Below the pieces are notes generated by a model. That model did no database searches and was not told the DNA's origin. It saw only the letters and a program-made list of their open reading frames with translations. DNA of 64,000 bases from Atopobiaceae bacterium UBA1367 (GTDB lineage Bacteria > Actinomycetota > Coriobacteriia > Coriobacteriales > Atopobiaceae), in assembly GCA_002305995.1 (NCBI GenBank), contig DBRN01000011.1:1-64000 (forward strand). Reading direction: 5' to 3'. The translations under genes were made by a program, and so were the position numbers. Positions within the stretch are counted from its first letter, which is position 1. Each line of letters starts with the position of its first letter. Shown one piece after another: positions 42,082 through 49,304 of the stretch.

Positions 42082-42165
42082 AACGTACCATGATTCCGTG
42101 CGCGTGTCGGGTTTGTTACGACGCATGGAAGGGCCTGCGACTGCCCTGGTGGCGCATGGTATAAC
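42082..42165. promoter_or_regulatory. Divergent promoters of the kor operon and second acyl-CoA synthetase
   Basis: Forward: TGG-TATAAC with the -10 at 42160-42165. Reverse: TGG-TACGTT (complement of 42082-42090). Both are extended -10 elements lacking a good -35. GTTTGTTACGAC (42111-42122) lies between them and resembles the palindrome upstream of the XRE-cupin gene, so it is a candidate operator for divergent control. Confidence 0.5.
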
Positions 42166-42382
42166 TACACACCATACAGGCAGGCGGATGCCTGCGGATC
42201 TCGATGGTGCGGGAGGGGGCCCACGTACGTGACACACGACGTTCGACTTCCGGCATTCCCCCTCCTCGTACCCGGCGTCCTCGTAGGGTGAGGCGCAACC
42301 TGTCGCTGCCGGTTGTGCCCGAGACCAGCCCGTGCCGCGCGTAGCTGCGCACCGTCACCCGCACGATCAGAGGACACGAGAG

Positions 42383-44137
42383 ATGCTCAACATACACAAG
42401 CGCTACTGCACGGAGACCTTTGACGCCCAGGGGGACCTGACGAGCTTTCGCGTCCACGTCCCGAGCGGCTTCAACTTCGCGTACGACGTGATCGACGAGA
42501 TCGGCTCCGCCGAGCCCGGGCGCACGGCGATGATCTGGCGCAACCCCGAGGGCGAGGAGCATGACCTCACCTTCGCCGACCTCTCGCGCCTGTCCAACAA
42601 GGCGGCCAACTTCCTCCTCTCGCAGGGCATCGGCAAGGGCGACAGGGTCATGGTCATCCTGCGCCGTCACTACTCCTTCTGGGTCACCGCGCTCGCCCTG
42701 CACAAGATCGGTGCCGTTCTCGTCCCCGCCACGTTCATGCTCAAGGAGCACGACGTCATCTACCGCATCAAGGTGGCCGGCGTGAAGGCCATCGTGGCCA
42801 CCACCGTGGGCCCGATCTCCGACGTCGTCGACAGGGCGTGCGAGCTGCTCGAGCGCCCGCCGCTGCTCATGCTCGTGAACGGCTCGCAATACGACATCCC
42901 CAACGCGGAGGGCATCGAGTCGGACAGCGCCCTCTCCGGCGTCGCCCTCTCCGGCGCGAGAGGGCTCTTTGCGGCGCCCTGCGCGCGCCTTGGCTGGATC
43001 GACTACAACTCAGGGGTCCATGCGGCCTCCGACCAGCTCGGCCGCATTGCGACCAACGTCGACGACCCGATGCTCATCTACTTCACCAGCGGCACGTCGG
43101 GCGAGCCCAAGATGGCCTTGCACGGCCACGACTACGCCGCCGCGCACCTGGCGACGGCCAAATGGTGGCACGGGGTCGATCCCGAGGGCGTGCACATGAC
43201 CATCGCCGACACCGGCTGGGCAAAGTGCACCTGGGGCAAGTTCTACGGCCAGTGGTTCATGGAGGGCTGCCAGCTGGTCTACGACTTCGACCGCTTCGAC
43301 GGCGCCGACATCCTCGGCCTCGTCGAGCGCTACCACATCACCACGCTCTGCTGCCCGCCCACCATGTGGCGCATGCTCTCGCGCGAGGATGTGGACACCT
43401 ATGACTTCTCGTCCATCCAGCGCTTCACGACGGCGGGGGAGGCCCTGCCGCCCGACCAGTTCGACTTCTGGCTCGAGCACACGGGCCATCCCATCTACGA
43501 GGGCTTCGGCCAGTCGGAGAGTCCGGTCATCGTGGCAAACATGATCGGCTGCGTGCCGCGCCCCGGCTCCATGGGCAAGCCCATGCCCTTTGGCCGCATA
43601 GCGCTGCTGCGCGACGACCTCAGCGAGTGCGAGGCGGGCGAGGAGGGCGAGATCTGCATCAAGTGCGATCCCAGGCCCTCCGGCATCATCCACGAGTACT
43701 ACCGCGAGCCCCAGAAGACCGCCGAGGTGTTCCGCGGTGGCTGGTACCACACGGGTGACGTCGCCTATGCCGACGAGAGCGGCTACTACTACTACTGCGG
43801 GCGCAACGACGACCTCATCAAGTCGAGCGGATATCGCATATCGCCCTTCGAGGTGGAGAGCGCGCTCAACTGTCATGACAAGGTGCACGAGTGCGCCGTC
43901 ACGGGCGTGCCCGACCCGCTGCGCGGCTTCGTGGTCAAGGCCACCATCGTGCTCGAGCCCGGCGTGGAGGCCGGCCAGGCGCTCACCAGGGAGCTGCAGG
44001 TCTGGACCAAGCAGCAGACGGCGCCCTACAAGTACCCGCGCGTCATCGAGTACGTGGACGCCCTGCCCAAGACCTTCTCGGGCAAGATCAGGCGCGCGCG
44101 CATCCGCCAGAGGGACGGGGAGCGGTCCGGGCGGTAG
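42383..44137 (+). CDS. AMP-forming acyl-CoA synthetase (ACSM-like), copy 2
   Basis: 584 residues from the ATG at 42383. It is clearly a paralogue of the enzyme at 35703: FNFAYDVIDEI, RNPEGEEH, ILRRHYSFWVTALALHKIGA and PATFMLKEHD match it almost word for word. Active-site motifs are YFTSGTSGEPKM (about 233), YEGFGQSE, GWYHTGD, CGRNDDLIKSSGYRI and FSGKIRR. Its promoter is divergent from the kor operon, so it probably acts on the same pool of acids, perhaps with another chain preference. Confidence 0.92.
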   Translation: MLNIHKRYCTETFDAQGDLTSFRVHVPSGFNFAYDVIDEIGSAEPGRTAMIWRNPEGEEHDLTFADLSRLSNKAANFLLSQGIGKGDRVMVILRRHYSFWVTALALHKIGAVLVPATFMLKEHDVIYRIKVAGVKAIVATTVGPISDVVDRACELLERPPLLMLVNGSQYDIPNAEGIESDSALSGVALSGARGLFAAPCARLGWIDYNSGVHAASDQLGRIATNVDDPMLIYFTSGTSGEPKMALHGHDYAAAHLATAKWWHGVDPEGVHMTIADTGWAKCTWGKFYGQWFMEGCQLVYDFDRFDGADILGLVERYHITTLCCPPTMWRMLSREDVDTYDFSSIQRFTTAGEALPPDQFDFWLEHTGHPIYEGFGQSESPVIVANMIGCVPRPGSMGKPMPFGRIALLRDDLSECEAGEEGEICIKCDPRPSGIIHEYYREPQKTAEVFRGGWYHTGDVAYADESGYYYYCGRNDDLIKSSGYRISPFEVESALNCHDKVHECAVTGVPDPLRGFVVKATIVLEPGVEAGQALTRELQVWTKQQTAPYKYPRVIEYVDALPKTFSGKIRRARIRQRDGERSGR

Positions 44138-44169
44138 GACCAGGCGACCAGGCGTCGCAGAAGGGCCGT

Positions 44170-44200
44170 CGGACGTGCGCCGGACGTGCGTCGGACGTGG
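44170..44200 (+). repeat. Three 11-bp-spaced direct repeats upstream of the fusion gene
   Basis: CGGACGTGCG at 44170 and 44181 and CGGACGTGG at 44192 repeat every 11 bp, about one helical turn, some 65-95 bases before a strong -10. This is the pattern of an activator binding region. Confidence 0.5.
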
Positions 44201-44240
44201 CGCCCATGTTAAGCGCTCGTGTCGAGCTGGCGGACGCCGT

Positions 44241-44269
44241 GCACGGCAGCCGCCGTGGGATGGTATAAC
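44241..44269 (+). promoter_or_regulatory. Promoter of the isomerase-ligase fusion gene
   Basis: TGG-TATAAC (-10 at 44264-44269) is an extended -10 element. Just upstream CACGGC-AGCC-GCCGTG (from 44242) is an inverted repeat covering the -35 region, a likely operator. A leader of about 285 bases follows, containing a small frame with a strong ribosome site. Confidence 0.55.
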
Positions 44270-44323
44270 CGCTCCAACGTGCCCCACGGATCGGCACATG
44301 ACACCCGAGGGAGGGAGGGAAGC

Positions 44324-44392
44324 ATGTACGTCGCAGCGCACACGCACGATCGCGTGTCGGCCGCGGGCCTGCTGTCCCTCCTGCTTCCCTAG
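44324..44392 (+). CDS. Possible 22-residue leader peptide
   Basis: MYVAAHTHDRVSAAGLLSLL followed by LP and TAG. The ATG at 44324 has GAGGGAGGGA at 44311-44320, one of the best ribosome sites in the window, and lies between the promoter and the fusion gene. The sequence holds two His near the front. A leader role is possible; no homology is known to me. Confidence 0.4.
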   Translation: MYVAAHTHDRVSAAGLLSLLLP

Positions 44393-44559
44393 GCGCTTCC
44401 GCGCGCAAGCGGTTGCGCCCGTAACCCCCCTGTCGCAGGTCGCATGGCGGCCATGATGCCTCGCGGCATCCCTTGTCTCGCATACCGGGCCCCGGCGTCC
44501 CAGAGGGCGCCCGCCCCGCAGTGCCTTGGCACACCCATACGAACGGAGAGGACCCGACC

Positions 44560-47193
44560 ATGAAGCTCGCATTCTCCACCCTCGGCTGCCCCTCGTACTC
44601 GTGGACCGACATCTACCCCATGGCCAAGGACCTTGGCTTCGACGGCATCGAGATCCGTGGCGTCGCCGGCCGTGCCTTCGCGCCCGAGGCCGCGCCGTTC
44701 CAGCAGGCGCGCCGTGCCCGCACGCGCCAGCAGCTCGAGCGGCTCGGCCTCGAGATCCCGTGCTTCTCGTCCAGCTGCGAGCTGGCCGACGACCGCCGGC
44801 GCGAGGACAACATCAACGAGGTGACCCGCTACATCGAGCTGGCGAGCGACATGGGCACCCCCTACGTGCGCGTGCTGCTCTCGCGCGACGTGCGCCCGGT
44901 GGGTGGGCTGGACGACACCCACGTGGTCGACCTGCTGAGGCAGATGGGCGAGATCGCCGGCATCTACGACGTGACCATCCTGGTGGAGACGAGCTCCGAG
45001 TATGCCGACACCGCCCGCCTGGCCCGCGTGCTCGACGCAGTGGGCATGGAGAGCGTCGGCGCGCTGTGGGACCTGCACCATCCCTACCGCCTCAACGGCG
45101 AGGATCCGGCCACGAGCGTGGCCAACCTCGGTCGTCACCTGCGCTACTGCCAGGTGAAGGACTCGGTGAGGGTGGGCGACCGCTTCGAGTACCGCATGAT
45201 GGGCGAGGGCGACCTGCCGCTCACGGACATGTTCGACGCGCTGCTCGCCGCGGGCTACGACGGGTACATGACCTTCGAGTGGGTCACGCGCTGGGCTCGC
45301 GACATCGCGGTGGGCGAGGCGGGCATCGTGTTCCCGCAGTTCCTCGGGTACATGCGCGACTACCTGGCCCATGGCGGCGAGCCGGCCGCGGCGGTGTCGG
45401 AGGCGCCGGGGCGGCTCGTGCGCCGCGAGCCCGCCGAGGCCTTCGAGCTGCAGCGCTCGCTCACCAACGACGGCACCTACCCCTGGCCCAAGGAGCACCT
45501 GATCGACGAGACCTTCCCGCAGGTCCTCGACCGCATCTGCGAGCTCTACCCGACCCAGCACGCCTTCCGCTACACCGAGCCCGACAGCCACTACAACCCC
45601 ACGCCCGACGTGATGGGCGAGTACTACGTGCGCACCTACCCGCAGTTCCGTGACGACGTGGACGAGTTCGCGCGCTCGCTTGTGGCCATGGGCGTCGAGC
45701 CGGGCGACAAGGTGGCCATCTGGGCGTCCAACGTGCCGCAGTGGTACCTCACCTTCTGGGCGGCCGTGAAGATCGGCGCCGTGCTGGTGACCGTCAACAC
45801 CGGCTACAAGATCCACGAGCTTGAGTACCTGCTCAAGCAGTCCGACACCCACACGCTCGTCATGATCGACGCATACAAGGGCACGAGCTATCTCGACATC
45901 GTCGACGAGCTCGTCCCCGAGCTTGCGGACGCCCGGCCGGGGGAGTGGTCGTCACGGAGGTTCCCCCTGCTCAGGAACATCGTCACCATCGATGGTCCGC
46001 ACCAGGGCTGCTACGGCTGGGGCGAGGCGCTCGCCGCCGGCACCCCCGGCCTGCAGGCCGAGGTCGATCGCCGCTGCGCCAGCATCGACCGGCACGACGT
46101 CTGCAACATACAGTACACCTCAGGTACCACGGGATTCCCCAAGGGCGTCATGCTCACGCATTACAACGTGGTCAACAACGGCAAGGCCATCGGCGACTGC
46201 ATGGACCTCTCCACCGGCGAGCGCATGATGATCCAGGTGCCCATGTTCCACTGCTTTGGCATGGTCCTGGCCATGACGGCGTCTGTGACGCACGGCACCA
46301 CCATGAGCCCCATCCCCATCTTCTCGCCGCGCAAGGGCCTCGCCTGCATCGCGCACGAGAAGATCACCTGCTTCCACGGCGTGCCCACCATGTTCATCGC
46401 CATGATGGACACGCACCCGCAGTTCGAGCAGACCGACTTCAGCCACGTGCGCACCGGCATCATGGCGGGCAGCCCCTGCCCCATCGAGAAGATGCGCGAG
46501 GTCGTGGAGAAGATGAACATGCGCGACATCTGCATCACCTACGGCCAGACCGAGGCCAGCCCGGCAACCACGATGTCCAAGACCACCGACTCGCTGGAGC
46601 AGCGCGTGACCACCGTGGGCATGCCCATCTTTGGCGTGGAGACCAAGGTCATCGACCCCGAGACGGGCGTGGAGCTGGGCGACAACGAGCCCGGCGAGTT
46701 CTGCAGCCGCGGCTACAACACCATGAAGGGCTACTACAAGATGCCCGAGGCGACGGCGACGGCCATCGACGAGGACGGGTGGCTGCACTCCGGAGACATC
46801 CTGCTGCGCCAGTCCGACGGCTACTACCGCGTCACGGGCCGCGTGAAGGACATGATCATCCGCGGTGGCGAGAACGTGTACCCCAAGGAGATCGAGGACT
46901 TCCTCTACACCTTTCCCAAGACCAAGGACGTGCAGGTCATCGGCGTGCCCGACGAGATGTACGGCGAGGTTGTGCTGGCCGAGATCATCCTGCGCGAGGG
47001 GGAGTGCGCCACCGAGGAGGAGGTCAAGGAGTTCTGCCGCGTGCGCGTGGCCAAGGAGAAGGTGCCCGCGTACGTGCGCTTCGTCGAGGGCTTCCCGATG
47101 AACGAGGCTGGCAAGATCCAGAAGTACAAGATGCGCGAGGAGGCCGTCGAGCTGCTCGGGCTGCAGGACGCCGCCTCGGTCGAGACGGCGTAG
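44560..47193 (+). CDS. Fusion of a sugar-phosphate isomerase-like TIM barrel and an acyl-CoA ligase
   Basis: 877 residues from the ATG at 44560 (GGAGAGGA upstream). Residues 1-275 form a xylose-isomerase-like barrel (LGFDGIEIRG, ILVETSSEYADT, WDLHHPY, CQVKDS, MTFEWV) with Glu, Asp/His and Glu at the metal positions. After a linker, residues about 310-870 are a complete ANL ligase: NIQYTSGTTGFPKGVMLTHYN-type P-loop (split: QYTSGTTGFPKGV), TYGQTEASP, LHSGDI, GRVKDMIIRGGENVYP and the Lys of NEAGKIQKYK. Each half usually exists as a separate protein. The ligase half is closer to fatty-acid CoA ligases than to the two ACSM-like copies upstream. The substrate is unknown. Confidence 0.9.
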   Translation: MKLAFSTLGCPSYSWTDIYPMAKDLGFDGIEIRGVAGRAFAPEAAPFQQARRARTRQQLERLGLEIPCFSSSCELADDRRREDNINEVTRYIELASDMGTPYVRVLLSRDVRPVGGLDDTHVVDLLRQMGEIAGIYDVTILVETSSEYADTARLARVLDAVGMESVGALWDLHHPYRLNGEDPATSVANLGRHLRYCQVKDSVRVGDRFEYRMMGEGDLPLTDMFDALLAAGYDGYMTFEWVTRWARDIAVGEAGIVFPQFLGYMRDYLAHGGEPAAAVSEAPGRLVRREPAEAFELQRSLTNDGTYPWPKEHLIDETFPQVLDRICELYPTQHAFRYTEPDSHYNPTPDVMGEYYVRTYPQFRDDVDEFARSLVAMGVEPGDKVAIWASNVPQWYLTFWAAVKIGAVLVTVNTGYKIHELEYLLKQSDTHTLVMIDAYKGTSYLDIVDELVPELADARPGEWSSRRFPLLRNIVTIDGPHQGCYGWGEALAAGTPGLQAEVDRRCASIDRHDVCNIQYTSGTTGFPKGVMLTHYNVVNNGKAIGDCMDLSTGERMMIQVPMFHCFGMVLAMTASVTHGTTMSPIPIFSPRKGLACIAHEKITCFHGVPTMFIAMMDTHPQFEQTDFSHVRTGIMAGSPCPIEKMREVVEKMNMRDICITYGQTEASPATTMSKTTDSLEQRVTTVGMPIFGVETKVIDPETGVELGDNEPGEFCSRGYNTMKGYYKMPEATATAIDEDGWLHSGDILLRQSDGYYRVTGRVKDMIIRGGENVYPKEIEDFLYTFPKTKDVQVIGVPDEMYGEVVLAEIILREGECATEEEVKEFCRVRVAKEKVPAYVRFVEGFPMNEAGKIQKYKMREEAVELLGLQDAASVETA

Positions 47194-47269
47194 CGCTCGG
47201 GCCGGCGCAAGGCAAGGCGGTCCGTGTACGATGTGGTGTCGCGTAGAGAGGAGCTCTCATCCTGTGATA

Positions 47270-47310
47270 TCATTCCGCAAATGGTAAGCATGTCATACCG
47301 AACGGAATGA
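47270..47310 (+). promoter_or_regulatory. Inverted repeat in the Fic gene promoter region
   Basis: TCATTCCG (47270-47277) and CGGAATGA (47303-47310) flank 25 bases and abut the Fic start at 47312. The downstream protein has its own helix-turn-helix, so autoregulation is conceivable. Confidence 0.4.
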
Positions 47311-47311
47311 A

Positions 47312-48217
47312 ATGTCTATCTCGGTGGCAGAGGCGGCACAGAAATGGGGCATCTCCGAGCGTCGCGTTCGCGAGCTGTGCGCAAAGGGACGCATCGCAGG
47401 CGCACACCGTGACGGACGAGCATGGCGCGTCCCGGCAGAGGCAGTGAAGCCGCTTGACGCGCGGCGCAGCGACCTGCCGAGCCTCATCGACCTTGTGCAT
47501 CAGAAGAAGGCCCGACTTGACGCATTGCGTCCCCTCACGCCTGGGGAGGCCCGGCGCCTGATGCAGGAGTTCGTGGTGGAGTTCACCTACAACTCAAACG
47601 CCATCGAGGGCAACACGCTCACGCTACGCGAGACAGGGCTGGTGCTGCAGGGCATCACGGTCGGCAAGAAGCCGCTCAGGGATCATCTCGAGGCAGTGGG
47701 CAACCGCGACGCGTTCGAGTATGTGTGCGAGCTCGTGCGGGACGGGACGCCTCTCACGCAATGGGTCATCCGCGAGGTTCACCAGCTGGTGCTTGCCGAC
47801 AAGCCACGTGACCGGGGCGTGTATCGCACCATCCCCGTGCGCATCTCCGGGGCGTTGCACGAGCCGGTCGAGCCTGCGCTCATCGAGTCAGGCATGGCTG
47901 AGCTGTTGGCATGGTATGAGGCAGATGATGGCGACCTGGTCGCACGACTGGCGCGCTTTCACGTGGAGTTCGAGACGATCCATCCCTTCGTTGACGGCAA
48001 CGGCCGCACCGGTCGGCTGCTCGTGAACCTTGAGCTCATGAAGGCGGGCTATCCGCCCATCGACATCAAGTATGCAGATCGCGCCGCCTATCTGGAGGCC
48101 TTCGACGGGTACCACTCAGGGAGGGACCCACAGGCCATGGAGCGCCTCTTCGCCCGCTACCTGGACGAGCGTCTGACCTACTACCTGGAGGTTCTGGGAG
48201 GCGCGGACCAGCCCTGA
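47312..48217 (+). CDS. Fic-domain protein with N-terminal helix-turn-helix
   Basis: 301 residues. Residues 1-55 look like an excisionase/MerR-type DNA-binding helix pair (SVAEAAQKWGISERRVRELC, then RAWRVPAEAV). The Fic domain has the active loop HPFVDGNGRTGR from His224. The inhibitory motif S-x-x-x-E-G/N is present before it as SNAIEGN (Ser95-Glu99-Gly100), the class II arrangement in which the helix is in the same chain. Such enzymes usually transfer AMP to a target protein and self-inhibit. Target unknown. Confidence 0.9.
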   Translation: MSISVAEAAQKWGISERRVRELCAKGRIAGAHRDGRAWRVPAEAVKPLDARRSDLPSLIDLVHQKKARLDALRPLTPGEARRLMQEFVVEFTYNSNAIEGNTLTLRETGLVLQGITVGKKPLRDHLEAVGNRDAFEYVCELVRDGTPLTQWVIREVHQLVLADKPRDRGVYRTIPVRISGALHEPVEPALIESGMAELLAWYEADDGDLVARLARFHVEFETIHPFVDGNGRTGRLLVNLELMKAGYPPIDIKYADRAAYLEAFDGYHSGRDPQAMERLFARYLDERLTYYLEVLGGADQP

Positions 48218-48279
48218 GCGAGGCTGACAAGAGATGTGTGTGCCTTGTGAGAGATGGATACGCCCGGTACCGTGGCCTT

Positions 48280-48308
48280 TTGACAAGGTGGTCTCGGGTG
48301 CGTAAAGT
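48280..48308 (+). promoter_or_regulatory. str operon promoter
   Basis: TTGACA (48280-48285), a 17-base spacer and TAAAGT (48303-48308) make a near-consensus promoter, as expected for ribosomal protein genes. The leader before rpsL is about 75 bases. Confidence 0.8.
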
Positions 48309-48390
48309 ACAACCTTGCGCCAATCCAGGGCGGCGGTGCTGCGTCGTCCTCCCCCATACGTTGTAGGAGATAGGTCAGAAGGAGAGAGTT

Positions 48391-48762
48391 TTGCCTACCA
48401 TCAACCAGCTCGTCCGCCAGGGCCGCAAGTCCGTCGCGGCCAAGTCCAAGAACGCCGCCCTCCAGCACAACCCGCAGAAGCGCGGCGTCTGCACCCGCGT
48501 CTTCACCACCACGCCCAAGAAGCCCAACTCGGCCCTGCGCAAGGTGGCCCGCGTTCGTCTCGTCAACGGCATCGAGGTCACGGCCTACATCCCTGGCGAG
48601 GGCCACAACCTGCAGGAGCACTCCATCGTGCTGATCCGTGGCGGCCGCGTCCGCGACCTGCCCGGCGTGCGTTACAAGATCGTTCGTGGCGCGTACGACT
48701 GCGCGGCGGTCCAGAACCGCAGGCGCGCCCGCTCCCGCTACGGCGCCAAGCGCCCCAAGTAG
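48391..48762 (+). CDS. rpsL: 30S ribosomal protein S12
   Basis: 123 residues from a TTG at 48391 with AAGGAGA upstream; MPTINQLVRQGRK is the normal S12 N terminus, so the TTG is the real start. TTTPKKPNSALRKVA and GEGHNLQEHS carry the streptomycin-region lysines and their surroundings unchanged. S12 is in the decoding centre. First gene of the str operon. Confidence 0.98.
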   Translation: MPTINQLVRQGRKSVAAKSKNAALQHNPQKRGVCTRVFTTTPKKPNSALRKVARVRLVNGIEVTAYIPGEGHNLQEHSIVLIRGGRVRDLPGVRYKIVRGAYDCAAVQNRRRARSRYGAKRPK

Positions 48763-48812
48763 GAACGCCCGAGCAGCACCAGCCACGCACTTCCGATCCT
48801 TAGGAGAAACAC

Positions 48813-49283
48813 ATGCCACGTCGTGCAGCAGCAGTCCGTCGTGAGGTCATGCCGGATGCCAAGTACAACAATCGCCTTGTCACCCAGCTGATCAACAAGG
48901 TCCTCCTCGATGGCAAGAAGGCCACCGCCGAGCGCATCGTGTACGGTGCCTTCGACCTCGTCGCCGCGAGGAGCGGCGAGGATCCCCTGACCGTCTTCAA
49001 GAAGGCCATGGACAACATCCGCCCCACGCTTGAGGTCAAGCCCAAGCGCGTCGGTGGCGCCACCTACCAGGTGCCCATGGAGGTCAACTCCCGCCGTGCC
49101 ACCACGCTCGCCATCCGCTGGATGGTCAACTTCTCGCGCGCCCGCAAGGAGAAGACCATGGCCGAGCGGCTTGCCAACGAGATCCTCGACGCCTCCAACG
49201 GCGTCGGTGCCTCCGTGAAGCGCCGCGAGGACCTCTTCAAGATGGCCGAGTCCAACCGTGCCTTCGCGCACTACCGCTTCTAA
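48813..49283 (+). CDS. rpsG: 30S ribosomal protein S7
   Basis: 156 residues, full length. MPRRAAAVRREVMPDAKYNN, VGGATYQVPMEV and a C-terminal MAESNRAFAHYRF are diagnostic. The ATG at 48813 has TAGGAGAAA upstream. S7 nucleates the 30S head. It is 50 bases after rpsL and 21 before fusA. Confidence 0.98.
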   Translation: MPRRAAAVRREVMPDAKYNNRLVTQLINKVLLDGKKATAERIVYGAFDLVAARSGEDPLTVFKKAMDNIRPTLEVKPKRVGGATYQVPMEVNSRRATTLAIRWMVNFSRARKEKTMAERLANEILDASNGVGASVKRREDLFKMAESNRAFAHYRF

Positions 49284-49304
49284 GCTGTCCAGGAGTAATC
49301 ATTT

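Noticed and set aside
44170..44200. The three CGGACGTG repeats as a minisatellite or CRISPR fragment
   Set aside because: Only three 11-bp copies exist, with a helical-turn period next to a promoter, so a protein-binding region is more likely.
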